DNA of 64,000 bases from Paenibacillus barcinonensis (GCF_003217495.1 NZ_QJSW01000001.1:496001-560000); one strand, 5' to 3'. Numbered from the stretch's first letter, positions 26,520 through 38,979 are shown. A program made the numbers and translations. The notes: generated by a model not told the origin, from the sequence alone.

Positions 26520-27641
26520 TCAGCTATTCAACGGTTCGACCAGCGGAACCTCGACAGCATCATCCACACCTTCTACCCCTGTAATCATGACGGAAAGCTC
26601 TGTAGCAAGATTGATCTCGTATGGTGAAGCGAGCATCTCACCTCTTGCATCCTTGAGCACACGTATAAGTGGGCGCTGGGGCACACGCGGTTGAATCGCT
26701 GCTACCACGCCGGCTTCTCCTGTACTCAGTGTAACCGATAGACCTATCGGGTAGATCGCCACACAATCTCTGAACTTTTCAAGCATCCTCTGCTCATAAA
26801 GCGTACCTGAACCGGTGTATAACACTTCTACAGCCTGATGAGGAAGCAGAGCTTTACGATACACCCGATTGGTCGTCATCGCATCGTAAGAATCGGCAAG
26901 AGCGATCCATTTGGCATATTCATGGATTTCATTGCCTTTCAAACCGGAAGGATACCCGCTGCCATCAATACGTTCATGGTGCTGCAGAGCGCAGTGTGCA
27001 GACAGCAATGGAATTCCCGGTTCATCCTTGAGAATACGATGTCCGTATGTGGTATGGTGTTGAATCATTTTAAATTCCTCGTCACTGAGACGTGAGGGTT
27101 TATGTAAAATTTCAGGGGCAATCTGTGTTTTTCCGATATCATGTAGCAGAGCACCCAGACCAATCTCCATGAGCTGCTGGCGTGAATAACCTGAAGCTAC
27201 GCCCAGAACAAGGGTATACACACATACATTCAGCGAGTGGTTATATAGATCAAAGTCACTGGAGTTCATGTCCATTAACATGATCATTGCTTCTTTTTGA
27301 CCTCCAATGTCCTCCAATATACTATTCATTACACCACTAAGCGCTTTTCCAAAATGAGGAATCTGATTTTTGCTTTTGAAGCCGGACATATGTTGAAACT
27401 GCTGCTTGATCTCCACCAGCGCTCTTCGCTTCGTTTCTTCCTGAAGCATGTCGGGTACAACAATATCTTCTGTTGCTGCATCCTGAATATATACATATCC
27501 AATCCCGAGATCCTTCAATCGACCGATCAAACGGCTCGTCAGTTCTACATCCTCACTGAGCAAGACCAGACCTTCCTCACTAAAAATTCGTTTTCCCAGC
27601 TTCATGCCAGGCTGCAATAAGTTTATATGTACTAAACGCAC
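26520..27641 (-). CDS. HD-GYP domain protein, probable cyclic-di-GMP phosphodiesterase
   Basis: 373 residues, soluble. The N-terminal ~110 residues form the small domain found before many HD-GYP modules (LVHINLLQPGMKLGKRIFSEEGLVLL). The HD-GYP domain (~120-300) has NHSLNVCVY, the HD motif in LLHDIGKTQIAPEILHKP, HHTTYGHRIL, and the GYP signature HHERIDGSGYPSGLKG. Metal ligands are all present, so it should be active against cyclic di-GMP. It has no receiver or PAS input. A second HD-GYP protein with the same layout lies 2.5 kb away on the other strand. Confidence 0.88.
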   Translation of the reverse strand: MRLVHINLLQPGMKLGKRIFSEEGLVLLSEDVELTSRLIGRLKDLGIGYVYIQDAATEDIVVPDMLQEETKRRALVEIKQQFQHMSGFKSKNQIPHFGKALSGVMNSILEDIGGQKEAMIMLMDMNSSDFDLYNHSLNVCVYTLVLGVASGYSRQQLMEIGLGALLHDIGKTQIAPEILHKPSRLSDEEFKMIQHHTTYGHRILKDEPGIPLLSAHCALQHHERIDGSGYPSGLKGNEIHEYAKWIALADSYDAMTTNRVYRKALLPHQAVEVLYTGSGTLYEQRMLEKFRDCVAIYPIGLSVTLSTGEAGVVAAIQPRVPQRPLIRVLKDARGEMLASPYEINLATELSVMITGVEGVDDAVEVPLVEPLNS

Positions 27642-27712
27642 AGCCTATCCTCTCCCGCTCCGTAGATGTAATGAACACTTGCCGCGCTTCAGCAGAAGGC
27701 AGTCTTGTCGTT

Positions 27713-29143
27713 CTAGCTTTGAAACCAGCGGGACCGCATGCTCTCCTCCAGCGCCCCAGGTCGTTTTAATTCCTTTTCCACCAAATCTCGTATAAACTCC
27801 GGAAGATGATACTGTACGTTTCTTCCTTGAGCCAAGGATGGATAACCTACATTAAACGTAAACATGTCAAGTGTCCCAACAACATATTCACGCTGATCTT
27901 CCATAGGCGCACCGTTCACCTCAATAGATTGAATTCGGTGATATACAGGTGCATTCGGATCATACCTTACTTCCATTCCGTCCATGCATAACGTACCCAG
28001 AATCTTCCCGCGGAAGCCAAACCCTACGATTGGTTTGCGAGTATATTCCTGCAGCAGTGACTGCTCAAGTGCTTCACGAATCTGACTTCCATTCAAGCCT
28101 ATTGTACAAGCATTTATCGGAGATGGACATAAGGAATGTAACATTCCCTTGGTGATATCTCCTTGTGGAAGATTGCCAAGCAGCTGACCCGCATTCACAA
28201 GTGAAAGCTCTGCCCCTGTAAATTGGCGAACGGCCTGTGCAAGCAGGCTGGCAAAAGCAGATTCCCGCTCATAATCTATCGGCAGCCCTCTATCCGTAAT
28301 AACAGCTGTCTGATTAAGCACACGCTCGGCTTCTGTTCCATTGGTTGAAATCGCCAGAGATACCTGCTCCTCCAGCAGTTCTTCCCGTACAGGAGCACAG
28401 CCGCTAGTTACCAGATGCAGCGGCCCAGCTTCACCCGTTCGTTCCAGCACGACCTTCCCAAGCCATTGTCCGAATTTGCCCGCAGCCCCCAGCACCGTCT
28501 GTCCTATAACGAGCGGTTCTTCCAGAATGTGATGGGTATGACCGCCAAGAATCACATCAATGCCTTCAGTTTCTTCCGCCAGCCTTTTATCTGTCGACAG
28601 ACCAAGGTGTGACAGCACAACGATTACATCTACTTGACCCCGAAGCTGCTTAACCTGAGCCTTTAAGGTATCCACCGGGTCCAGCACCTGCCATCCGAGC
28701 AGCTCGTAAAAGGTATTAAAGGGAGCCGTGGCGCCCAGCAGACCGATTCGGAATGGCCCCTTGTCAATCATCGCGCAGGGCTGCATCCATACTGGAGGCT
28801 GCCCCGTACTCTGCTCCACTACATTGCCACATACAATCGGACAGTGAAGTGCATTATAGGCTTGGGCAAGTTGTTCCGTCGTAAAGGTCAGCCCTTCGTT
28901 ATTTCCAATAGTTATGGCATCATACCCCGTCAGGTTCATTACATCCACATTCGCCATGCCGAGTGTGCCTTCCGTTTCAACAGCCATTCGATCCATATGA
29001 TCACCAATATCAAGCACAAGCAGGTGTCCACCCTGTGCACGTTCCTGACTAATCATAGCAGCAATTGCACTCATAGAACCGAAGTGACTGTGAAGATCAT
29101 TGGTGTGTAAAATAGTTAATGTCTGCTTCTCACTACTGTGCAT
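27713..29143 (-). CDS. yunD: Bifunctional metallophosphatase/5'-nucleotidase (YunD-like)
   Basis: 476 residues from the ATG at 29143, seven bases after GGGGAGG; the frame extends 20 codons back without support. The N-terminal calcineurin-like domain has ILHTNDLHSHFGS, DIGDHMDR, IGNNEGL, VLSHLGL and GGHTHH, the di-metal ligands. The C-terminal 5'-nucleotidase domain has SLVNAGQLLGNLPQGDITKGMLHSL and NGSQIREALEQSL. No signal peptide is seen, so it may be cytoplasmic like YunD, which dephosphorylates nucleotides such as CDP-type substrates or UDP-sugars in relatives. The exact substrate is uncertain. Confidence 0.85.
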   Translation of the reverse strand: MHSSEKQTLTILHTNDLHSHFGSMSAIAAMISQERAQGGHLLVLDIGDHMDRMAVETEGTLGMANVDVMNLTGYDAITIGNNEGLTFTTEQLAQAYNALHCPIVCGNVVEQSTGQPPVWMQPCAMIDKGPFRIGLLGATAPFNTFYELLGWQVLDPVDTLKAQVKQLRGQVDVIVVLSHLGLSTDKRLAEETEGIDVILGGHTHHILEEPLVIGQTVLGAAGKFGQWLGKVVLERTGEAGPLHLVTSGCAPVREELLEEQVSLAISTNGTEAERVLNQTAVITDRGLPIDYERESAFASLLAQAVRQFTGAELSLVNAGQLLGNLPQGDITKGMLHSLCPSPINACTIGLNGSQIREALEQSLLQEYTRKPIVGFGFRGKILGTLCMDGMEVRYDPNAPVYHRIQSIEVNGAPMEDQREYVVGTLDMFTFNVGYPSLAQGRNVQYHLPEFIRDLVEKELKRPGALEESMRSRWFQS

Positions 29144-29263
29144 CAAAGTGCCTCCCCTGCCATTCATTAAAACGTACATTCTTCTAATAGATAAGAATAA
29201 CATTTTCTACGTCGTTATGATATATTTATGAGGTTTAGAGATCAAAAAGAGGGGATTCATTCT

Positions 29264-30013
29264 ATGAAATTGACCATTCAACTATTTGCAGGCATTGCAG
29301 AGCGTTTAAATACATCACAGCTATTGTTTGAATTCGACGGTGATACACCTACCGCCTCCCTGCTCAAGGAACAATTAAGTAATGCTTACCCTGAAGCAGC
29401 CACCCTGATTCGTTCATCTTTTCTGGCCGTAAATCAAAACTATGCTCCAGCCGATACTATAATTAGAGCGCAAGACGAGCTTGCTTTGATTCCTCCTGTA
29501 TCTGGAGGGGATGGCTCCTCAAGCTCCGGGGATAACAAGCAAAGTCAGCCTGGGACCCAAGAGCATCGCACCGAAGATGGCCTATTCCTCATCACCGATG
29601 CTGTCTTGTCTGTTGAGGCCACCACCAATCTGGTGATTACCGCCAATCATGGGGCTACGCTGACTTTTGTAGGTACAACCCGGGAAATGACAGGCGATCA
29701 GCGCACTGTTTTTCTGGAATATGAGGCTTATGTGCCTATGGCTCTCTCCCAAATGTCCGCCATCGGAGCAGAGATTGCGGAACGCTGGCCGGGTGTGCGA
29801 ACTGCAATCAGTCATCGGATTGGTAAAGTAGATGTAGAAGAGATCAGTGTGGTCATTGCTGTGTCTTCTCCTCATCGTAATGATTGTTATGATGCAAGTC
29901 GTTATGCAATCGAAAAGCTTAAACAAACGGTTCCCATTTGGAAAAAGGAAGTCTGGGAAGATGGGTCCGAATGGAAAGGTCATCAACTAGGACCCTGGAA
30001 CCCTATGGACTAG
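29264..30013 (+). CDS. MoaD-MoaE fusion (molybdopterin synthase, both subunits)
   Basis: 249 residues from the ATG at 29264, behind GAGGGG; an ATG 12 codons earlier lacks a site. Residues 1-~82 are a ubiquitin-like MoaD (KLTIQLFAGIAERLN) ending in PPVSGG, the Gly-Gly normally C-terminal and thiocarboxylated. A Ser/Gly/Gln-rich linker of ~25 residues follows. Residues ~105-249 are MoaE (VGTTREMTG; SHRIGKVDVEEISVVIAVSSPHR; PIWKKEVWEDGSEWKGH). The synthase adds two sulfurs to cyclic pyranopterin monophosphate. For normal chemistry the chain must be cut after Gly-Gly. No other molybdopterin genes are in the window. Confidence 0.88.
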   Translation: MKLTIQLFAGIAERLNTSQLLFEFDGDTPTASLLKEQLSNAYPEAATLIRSSFLAVNQNYAPADTIIRAQDELALIPPVSGGDGSSSSGDNKQSQPGTQEHRTEDGLFLITDAVLSVEATTNLVITANHGATLTFVGTTREMTGDQRTVFLEYEAYVPMALSQMSAIGAEIAERWPGVRTAISHRIGKVDVEEISVVIAVSSPHRNDCYDASRYAIEKLKQTVPIWKKEVWEDGSEWKGHQLGPWNPMD

Positions 30014-30140
30014 AAAAAAATGAGACTGCACGCGGTTTACAGAAATTTATGAATAGTAAACAAGTCGTTGTCAGTCCATTTTTTTCTTGTTATTATATTG
30101 ATATGTGTCGATATTAGTCGAGGAAAAAGGTGGTTTATAC

Positions 30141-31187
30141 GTGAGAGTGCATGTTACAGATCTTAAACCCGGCGACCTGCTAAAAAACGATATCTACAAT
30201 GATTCAGGTCTCCACATGCTGATGAAAGGTTCCGTTCTCAGCGAAGATGATATATCCAAACTGCTGCAGCATGGAATTGATTTCGCAGATGTAGAACCTA
30301 CATCCAACCTTCACTCTGATGAACAAACCTTGCCTTCCGATCAAACCCGTCTGTTAACCAATCTGTTTAACGACACGATCAAAGGTACGCATTCCCTGTT
30401 TGAGCAAGCTATTGAACAAGGATTTGTTGATGAATCACAGGTTGACGAAATCGTAGGCACATTGACGGGACAACTCGAAAAGCAAAAGGACGTCGTCTCC
30501 CTGCTGCTTATGCTGGACGGGGATAGTGACTACACCTACAACCATTCCTTGCAGGTCGGTATGCTTGCTTTTTATATCGCAGGCTGGATGGGATACAACC
30601 CGGAAGAATGTCTTACTGTAGCCAAGGCTGGATATCTTCATGATATAGGCAAATCAAAGATTCCTGCTGAAATCTTACATAAACCAGGTAAACTAACAAC
30701 TGAAGAATTCGCAGAAATGAAAAAGCATACCTTTTACGGTTACGATATTATTAAAGCCTCCACAGAAGACGAGATCGTTGCACTCGTTGCCCTACAGCAT
30801 CACGAACGCGAGGATGGCAGTGGATATCCGTATGGATTACGTGGCGACGAAATCCATCCCTATGCACGTATAACGGCGGTAGCCGATGTTTACAGCGCGA
30901 TGACAACAAACAGGGTCTATCAGACCAAGCAAGAGCTGATATCTGTGCTATGCGAATTGTACAGCCTCAGTTTTGGCCAATTGAGTGCCGAAGCAACACA
31001 AGAACTGATCAAACATATGCTTCCGAATTTTATTGGAAAAAAAGTGTTGCTCACCAGCGGACACACGGGTGTCATCGTCATGAATAACCCAGCTGACTAT
31101 TTCCGACCACTCGTTCAGACCTCCACAGCCTTTATTGATTTAGCGAAAGAAAGAGATATTGCGATTGTTGAGATTTATGTCCAGTAA
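30141..31187 (+). CDS. HD-GYP domain protein, probable cyclic-di-GMP phosphodiesterase
   Basis: 348 residues from the GTG at 30141, eight bases after AAAGGTGG; another GTG 12 codons earlier overlaps no site. Same architecture as the HD-GYP gene at 26.5 kb: N-terminal VHVTDLKPGDLLKNDIYN, then NHSLQVGMLAF, LHDIGKSKIPAEILHKP, HTFYGYDII and HHEREDGSGYPYGLRGDEI. All metal-binding residues are kept. C-terminal ~60 residues form a small beta domain (KVLLTSGHTGVIVMN) also present in the paralogue. A strong terminator follows. Confidence 0.88.
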   Translation: MRVHVTDLKPGDLLKNDIYNDSGLHMLMKGSVLSEDDISKLLQHGIDFADVEPTSNLHSDEQTLPSDQTRLLTNLFNDTIKGTHSLFEQAIEQGFVDESQVDEIVGTLTGQLEKQKDVVSLLLMLDGDSDYTYNHSLQVGMLAFYIAGWMGYNPEECLTVAKAGYLHDIGKSKIPAEILHKPGKLTTEEFAEMKKHTFYGYDIIKASTEDEIVALVALQHHEREDGSGYPYGLRGDEIHPYARITAVADVYSAMTTNRVYQTKQELISVLCELYSLSFGQLSAEATQELIKHMLPNFIGKKVLLTSGHTGVIVMNNPADYFRPLVQTSTAFIDLAKERDIAIVEIYVQ

Positions 31188-31200
31188 TAGAAAAGAGCGA

Positions 31201-31236
31201 AAAGGGAAGCCTGAGTGGCTTCCCTTTGTCTTTTCA
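31201..31236. terminator. Strong bidirectional terminator
   Basis: AAAGGGAAGCC (31201-31211) and GGCTTCCCTTT (31217-31227) pair perfectly around TGAGT. T-rich sequence follows on the plus strand and TTTT on the minus strand. It serves the HD-GYP gene and the convergent small sporulation gene. Confidence 0.88.
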
Positions 31237-31251
31237 GGGTTGTTGGAACAA

Positions 31252-31386
31252 TTACACGCAGAATGCTTTGGTGATGATAACCAACAGAATGAACAGTACC
31301 AGGATTGCACCTGTCGATGTGAATGGATTGTACATTCCTACGCCAGCAACGTTATTGCCCCCACAGCCGTAACCTACTTCGCTCAT
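31252..31386 (-). CDS. YjcZ-family small sporulation membrane protein
   Basis: 44 residues: MSEVGYGCGGNNVAGVGMYN, then a short polar stretch and a hydrophobic helix AILVLFILLVIITKAF ending CV. The Gly/Cys-rich head plus one C-terminal membrane helix ending near Lys is the YjcZ-type sporulation family pattern common in Bacillales. The start follows GAGGAGG by seven bases, and the reading frame is intact to a TAA before a terminator. Role in sporulation is by family; molecular function unknown. Confidence 0.82.
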   Translation of the reverse strand: MSEVGYGCGGNNVAGVGMYNPFTSTGAILVLFILLVIITKAFCV

Positions 31387-31584
31387 GTGATTGCCTCCTC
31401 TTTATAAGGTATACCCTAACATATGACACTGATGCACCGGATGCACCGGGCGAAACGGCAATCTTCCGTTTTTAGTTCTTAGCCCGGAAGCGGGTGCGAA
31501 CCGTTAACCTTGCTGTTTAAGCCTCTTGAGCTTCCGGATTCGTTGTCTTCATCTGCTTCCAACAGGATGTAATATGCTTCAACG

Positions 31585-32295
31585 TTAATCCGATTCCTGC
31601 ACCAGCCTCCCTGTTTCCTTGCGGTGCATAATCACAAGCATTCTCCAGAAGTCGTAGCTGCCTGTATTATTCTGGATATAAGGTCTATAATACGTCAGCG
31701 CCTCCTGTGCCCATTCAGGACAGCTCATATTGGACAAACGCTTCTGTTCTTGAATCCAGCTTCCTTGGAGCTCCAGTTGCTTCTGCATCAGCGTAAACAT
31801 TCGCTTCTCTTCACTTGTCATCGGTTGCCCCTCCTCCTGCGCCGTCGTTCCATGCTCTTTTAACAAATAAGCCCCAGGCTCAACTACACCTTTTTCACCA
31901 GGTGTGTATCCATAGGAAGGAGAACTGGTTTTACGAATCTCATAGTGCACATGTGGACCTGTGCTCTGACCCGTGCTGCCTTGATAACCAATCAATTGAC
32001 CTTTTCTCACCCGCTGACCTACACTTACGGCAGTTCGAGAAAGGTGACCATAACAATGCAAATATCCCCGATGATCTTCCAATGCCACCGTAAGTCCATA
32101 TCCGCCAAAACCGGAGCCTGTTTGTCCTTCAGCCGCAAAACGTACAGTCCCATCCAAAAAGGCATACACAGGGCCATTCCATGGCTCGGTAACCAGATCT
32201 ACACCTCGATGAAACGTCTGTCCTCCATGTATAGGATGAATTCGATAACCGAAGGAACTAGTAATCCGATACCCTTCGAAAGGGTTTGCATTCAT
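31585..32295 (-). CDS. M23-family peptidase (LytM-like)
   Basis: 236 residues from the ATG at 32295 behind AAAGGATGTGAAG; the frame continues 15 codons upstream without a site. The peptidase domain (~5-130) has ITSSFGYRIHPIHGGQTFHRGVDL (first zinc His and Asp) and TGPHVHYEIRK (HxH). The C-terminal ~80 residues are helical and contain EEKRMFTLMQKQLELQGSWIQEQKRL, unlike common LysM tails. There is no signal peptide, as in some phage-like or spore-interior lytic enzymes. It should cut peptide cross-bridges of peptidoglycan; export route unclear. Confidence 0.82.
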   Translation of the reverse strand: MNANPFEGYRITSSFGYRIHPIHGGQTFHRGVDLVTEPWNGPVYAFLDGTVRFAAEGQTGSGFGGYGLTVALEDHRGYLHCYGHLSRTAVSVGQRVRKGQLIGYQGSTGQSTGPHVHYEIRKTSSPSYGYTPGEKGVVEPGAYLLKEHGTTAQEEGQPMTSEEKRMFTLMQKQLELQGSWIQEQKRLSNMSCPEWAQEALTYYRPYIQNNTGSYDFWRMLVIMHRKETGRLVQESD

Positions 32296-32384
32296 AGCTT
32301 CACATCCTTTTTCTATCATTACATGCGTAGCGTTATGCAATGGCTTGTGCTTGTATCCTGCTGCGCAGGAGGATTACTTCAACC

Positions 32385-32428
32385 AAAAAACAAACGCCGC
32401 CCCGATGACATATCCACGGTGCAGCGTT
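32385..32428 (-). terminator. Terminator after the darcynin-like gene
   Basis: On the minus strand AACGCTGCACC pairs with GGGGCGGCGTT around a 14-base loop and is followed by GTTTGTTTTTT. It lies 39 bases beyond the stop at 32467. Confidence 0.7.
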
Positions 32429-32466
32429 GTGAGGTCAATATGATATTATTTCGCTTTGAGTCCGTC

Positions 32467-32808
32467 TTACTCAGGCATATCTAATGCTTCCCGCTCGTAG
32501 GCTTGGAATGCATTCTCCAATCCCATAATGACATCTTTGATTTTCATATATCCCTTCGTATACGGCTCCGAATCGCGGATTTCCTCCCATAAATAATGAT
32601 AGGCTTTGAGATCCTCTGTCTCACATACGACAAAATCGGTGTATTCCTTGCCCGGCAAAGCCTCAGCATCGAAAAATCTGACGCTTACCAGACCACTGTA
32701 CTTCTCTATGGTGGCCTGCAAAGCAGCCGCATGCTGTCTACGCTGCTCCCGTGGCAAAGCCAGCCAGGAAGGATAAAATTCAAGTAATACAATCATCATA
32801 TGTCTCAT
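32467..32808 (-). CDS. Darcynin-like small protein
   Basis: 113 residues from the ATG at 32808, nine bases after AAGGAG; a start seven codons earlier has no site. The sequence MMIVLLEFYPSWLALPREQR, FFDAEALPGKEYTDFVVCETEDL and YHYLWEEIRDSEPYTKGYMKIKDV matches the pattern I associate with the darcynin family, a ferredoxin-like-fold group of unknown function. It is oriented like the Crp-family gene 124 bases upstream and could be its target, but there is no direct evidence. Confidence 0.65.
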   Translation of the reverse strand: MRHMMIVLLEFYPSWLALPREQRRQHAAALQATIEKYSGLVSVRFFDAEALPGKEYTDFVVCETEDLKAYHYLWEEIRDSEPYTKGYMKIKDVIMGLENAFQAYEREALDMPE

Positions 32809-32932
32809 AACTAATCTCTCCTTGTGCATCTAATCTGGGAGTGGATTTCCACTACTTTAACTAGGTATAGCTTAAAGCACACTGGAGCGATCAAGCATTA
32901 ACATAGGTTAATGACATGAAATAAACGTTCGT

Positions 32933-33502
32933 TTATCTGAGTAAACGGCTCAGTGAAACAGGAGAGATGCCAATATAGGCAGCGATATGATACTGAGGGA
33001 TTCGTTTTTCAAGGCCAGGATACTTCTGTAAAAATGCCTCGTAACGCTCAAGCGCAGATAAGCATAACAGTTCTCGCTCACGCTCCTCCTTACGTATATA
33101 CAGCCGCTCAACCGCCTTACGCACAAAGTGCTCCCAGTGATGACTGGCCTCCATGAAATGCAGCAGCGCATCGTAAGGTATGGCAATCACAGTGGAATCC
33201 TCCAGCGCTTCAATGGTATACGATGATTCGGCCCCTGAGACCATCGCCGCATACGATGTGGCATAATCCTGCTCCAGCGTAAAGGCCACATTAAAATCCT
33301 TGCCATCGGGCAGTGTATAATACAATCGAAAACAGCCTTTGGTGCAAAAGTACGCATGATGCACGCTCTCGCCTGCACGAATCAACGCGGTTCCCCGAGG
33401 TATTTCTTTGAATGAGGTTCCCTGTACAAACCAGTCCCATTCTTCTGCCGAAATCCCGGCCTCCAAGGCTGACCTGTGAAGGGCTTCGTAATGTATCTGC
33501 AT
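32933..33502 (-). CDS. Crp/Fnr-family transcription regulator
   Basis: 189 residues from the ATG at 33502, five bases after AGGAGG. An N-terminal cyclic-nucleotide-binding-like beta-barrel (IPRGTALIRAGESVHHAYFCTKGCFRLYY, TLPDGKDFN) is followed by a dimer helix (WEHFVRKAVERLYIRKEERERELLCLSALERYEAFL) and a helix-turn-helix that ends abruptly (IPQYHIAAYIGISPVSLSRLLR). The C-terminus stops right after the recognition helix, slightly shorter than usual but typical for this subgroup. No iron-sulfur cysteines are seen. Ligand and targets unknown. Confidence 0.82.
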   Translation of the reverse strand: MQIHYEALHRSALEAGISAEEWDWFVQGTSFKEIPRGTALIRAGESVHHAYFCTKGCFRLYYTLPDGKDFNVAFTLEQDYATSYAAMVSGAESSYTIEALEDSTVIAIPYDALLHFMEASHHWEHFVRKAVERLYIRKEERERELLCLSALERYEAFLQKYPGLEKRIPQYHIAAYIGISPVSLSRLLR

Positions 33503-33581
33503 GCACACCTCCTGGATTAACTAAAATTCACAAATTCAATTCTTGCATTATATGTACTGTATTGTACTAAAAAGGAAGGCA

Positions 33582-33612
33582 AAGAAAAAGACGAACCAGA
33601 ACGGTTCGTCTT
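33582..33612 (-). terminator. Terminator of the suf operon
   Basis: AAGACGAACC (33588-33597) and GGTTCGTCTT (33603-33612) are perfect complements around five bases. On the minus strand TTTCTTT follows. It lies 29 bases beyond the sufB stop. Confidence 0.88.
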
Positions 33613-33640
33613 CTCTTGAGGTAATTTTACATATATCAGC

Positions 33641-35038
33641 TTAACCGATGGAACCTTCCATCTCGAACTTGATGAGACGATTCATCTCAACGGCATATTC
33701 CATTGGCAGTTCTTTCGTGAACGGCTCGATAAAGCCCATGATGATCATCTGTGTAGCTTCCGCTTCGGTCAAACCACGGCTCATCAGGTAGAAGAGCTGA
33801 TCTTCGGATACCTTCGATACCGTTGCTTCGTGCTCCAGCATGATGTTGTCATTCATGATCTCGTTGTAAGGAATGGTATCTGATGTGGACTCATTGTCGA
33901 GAATGAGTGTGTCACATTTGATGTTGGATTTCGCGCCCTCTGCCTGACGTCCGAAGGAAGCCAAACCACGGTACGTTACTTTACCCCCATGCTTACTGAT
34001 GGATTTGGATACAATCGTAGAGGTTGTATCTGGAGCAAGGTGAATCATTTTCGCACCTGCATCCTGATGCTGGTTTTTACCTGCAACAGCGATGGACAGA
34101 ACGGACCCCTTCGCTCCACGGCCTTTCAGTACAACCGCTGGATATTTCATCGTCAGTTTGGAACCGATGTTACCATCGACCCATTCCATCGTTGCATTCT
34201 CTTCTGCAACCGCACGTTTGGTTACGAGGTTGTAGATGTTCGGTGCCCAGTTTTGGATCGTTGTGTAACGAACGCGGGCATTTTTCTTACAGATGATCTC
34301 AACCACCGCACTGTGCAGCGAGTTCGTGCTGTAGATTGGAGCTGTACAGCCCTCTACATAGTGAACAAAGCTGTCTTCATCTGCAATGATCAAGGTACGC
34401 TCGAACTGACCCATGTTTTCAGAGTTAATTCGGAAGTACGCTTGCAGAGGCACTTCACATTTTACACCTTTCGGTACGTAGATGAAGCTTCCTCCAGACC
34501 ATACTGCACTGTTCAGAGCAGCAAATTTGTTATCCGCTGGCGGAATAACGGTAGCGAAGTATTCACGCAGAATTTCAGGGTGCTCTCTGAGCGCTGTATC
34601 TGTATCCATGAAAATGACGCCTTGATCTTCCAGTTCCTTCTGCATATTGTGGTATACAACCTCAGATTCATACTGGGCGGATACCCCTGCCAGGAATTTT
34701 TGCTCTGCTTCTGGAATACCGAGTTTATCAAAGGTTTCTTTGATCTCGGAAGGAACCTCTTCCCATGTTTTCCCTTGCTTTTCCGAAGGGCGAACATAGT
34801 ATTGAATGTCGTTGAAATCGAGATCATCGAGATTGCCGCCCCAATTAGGCATTGCCATTTTCTCAAATTGCTTCAAGGATTTCAGACGGAATTCCAGCAT
34901 CCACTCCGGTTCGTTCTTAATCCGGGAAATTTCAGTTACGACTTCTGCCGTAAGACCTTTACCGGTTTGAAAGATGGATTGATGCTCATCGCGAAAACCA
35001 TACTTATACTCTTCCATTTCTGGTGCTTTTTTAGCCAT
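33641..35038 (-). CDS. sufB: Fe-S cluster scaffold protein SufB
   Basis: 465 residues, the standard SufB length. It forms the SufBC2D scaffold that assembles iron-sulfur clusters in the cytoplasm. The right-handed beta-helix core is visible in [45 protein letters not shown] and [25 protein letters not shown]. The end [27 protein letters not shown] is typical. It is last in the sufCDSUB order found in Firmicutes and starts 20 bases after sufU. Confidence 0.96.
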   Translation of the reverse strand: MAKKAPEMEEYKYGFRDEHQSIFQTGKGLTAEVVTEISRIKNEPEWMLEFRLKSLKQFEKMAMPNWGGNLDDLDFNDIQYYVRPSEKQGKTWEEVPSEIKETFDKLGIPEAEQKFLAGVSAQYESEVVYHNMQKELEDQGVIFMDTDTALREHPEILREYFATVIPPADNKFAALNSAVWSGGSFIYVPKGVKCEVPLQAYFRINSENMGQFERTLIIADEDSFVHYVEGCTAPIYSTNSLHSAVVEIICKKNARVRYTTIQNWAPNIYNLVTKRAVAEENATMEWVDGNIGSKLTMKYPAVVLKGRGAKGSVLSIAVAGKNQHQDAGAKMIHLAPDTTSTIVSKSISKHGGKVTYRGLASFGRQAEGAKSNIKCDTLILDNESTSDTIPYNEIMNDNIMLEHEATVSKVSEDQLFYLMSRGLTEAEATQMIIMGFIEPFTKELPMEYAVEMNRLIKFEMEGSIG

Positions 35039-35058
35039 CTTACTCGACCTCCCTATCG

Positions 35059-38001
<2,943 letters not shown>

Positions 38002-38025
38002 TTATTATCCTCCTCCGTTTTGTCT

Positions 38026-38808
38026 TTACGCTTCTTGACCTACAGTTTCGTCTGTAATACCCAGTTCTTCTTTAACCCAGTCATAGCCTTCTGCTTCCAG
38101 ACGATGAGCCAGCTCAGGACCGCCCGATTTCACGATACGACCTTGCATCATTACGTGTACATAGTCTGGAGTGATGTAGTTAAGCAGGCGCTGATAGTGC
38201 GTGATGATCAGGAAACCGCGATCTTCGCTTTTCATTGCATTTACGCCGTTTGCCACGATTTTCAAAGCGTCGATGTCCAGACCGGAGTCGATCTCGTCAA
38301 GCACTACAATTTTCGGATCAAGCAGCATCATTTGCAGAATTTCGTTCCGTTTTTTCTCCCCGCCAGAGAAACCTTCGTTCAGATAACGATGTGCAAACTC
38401 AGGGTTCATATCCAGCTCTTTCATTTTACCTTCCATTTGACGAATGAACTTGATCAGGGAGATCTCGTTTCCTTCGCCGCGGCGAGCGTTGATTGCACTA
38501 CGCAGGAAGTCGGAGTTGGTTACGCCTGCAATTTCACTTGGATATTGCATCGCCAGGAACAAGCCTGCACGTGCGCGCTCATCTACAGCCATATCCAGAA
38601 CATCCTCACCGTCGAGTGTTACTGAACCGTCTGTTACTTCATATTTAGGATGTCCCATCAGAGCAGAAGCCAAAGTCGATTTACCTGTTCCGTTCGGTCC
38701 CATGATCGCGTGGATTTCTCCACCTTTCATCTCCAGGTTAATGCCTTTCAGGATTTCTTTACCTTCAATGGTCGCTTTCAGACCTTCAATGACAAAATTC
38801 GTAGTCAT
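38026..38808 (-). CDS. sufC: Fe-S assembly ATPase SufC
   Basis: 260 residues. It is an ABC-type ATPase: Walker A GPNGTGKST, signature FSGGEKKRNEILQ, Walker B KIVVLDEIDSGLD, His switch IITHYQR. It drives conformational change of the SufBC2D scaffold. It is the first gene of sufCDSUB; a leader of about 170 bases separates the start from the predicted promoter at 38988-39016. A GGAGG lies about 12 bases before the ATG, a rather long spacing. Confidence 0.96.
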   Translation of the reverse strand: MTTNFVIEGLKATIEGKEILKGINLEMKGGEIHAIMGPNGTGKSTLASALMGHPKYEVTDGSVTLDGEDVLDMAVDERARAGLFLAMQYPSEIAGVTNSDFLRSAINARRGEGNEISLIKFIRQMEGKMKELDMNPEFAHRYLNEGFSGGEKKRNEILQMMLLDPKIVVLDEIDSGLDIDALKIVANGVNAMKSEDRGFLIITHYQRLLNYITPDYVHVMMQGRIVKSGGPELAHRLEAEGYDWVKEELGITDETVGQEA

Positions 38809-38979
38809 GTGTATTGTTTCCCTCCATTTAAAATTGATGTTTGCTGTCGAAAACGAAAAAGCGCCTATTATATCTGAACAGGGCTTCCCCTGACTTTCTC
38901 TGTTTCGTTATATCTGGGTAAAACAATTCTTACATGCGCTCTGGAGCAATCCTCACGCAATTCCAAAGCAACAATCACT

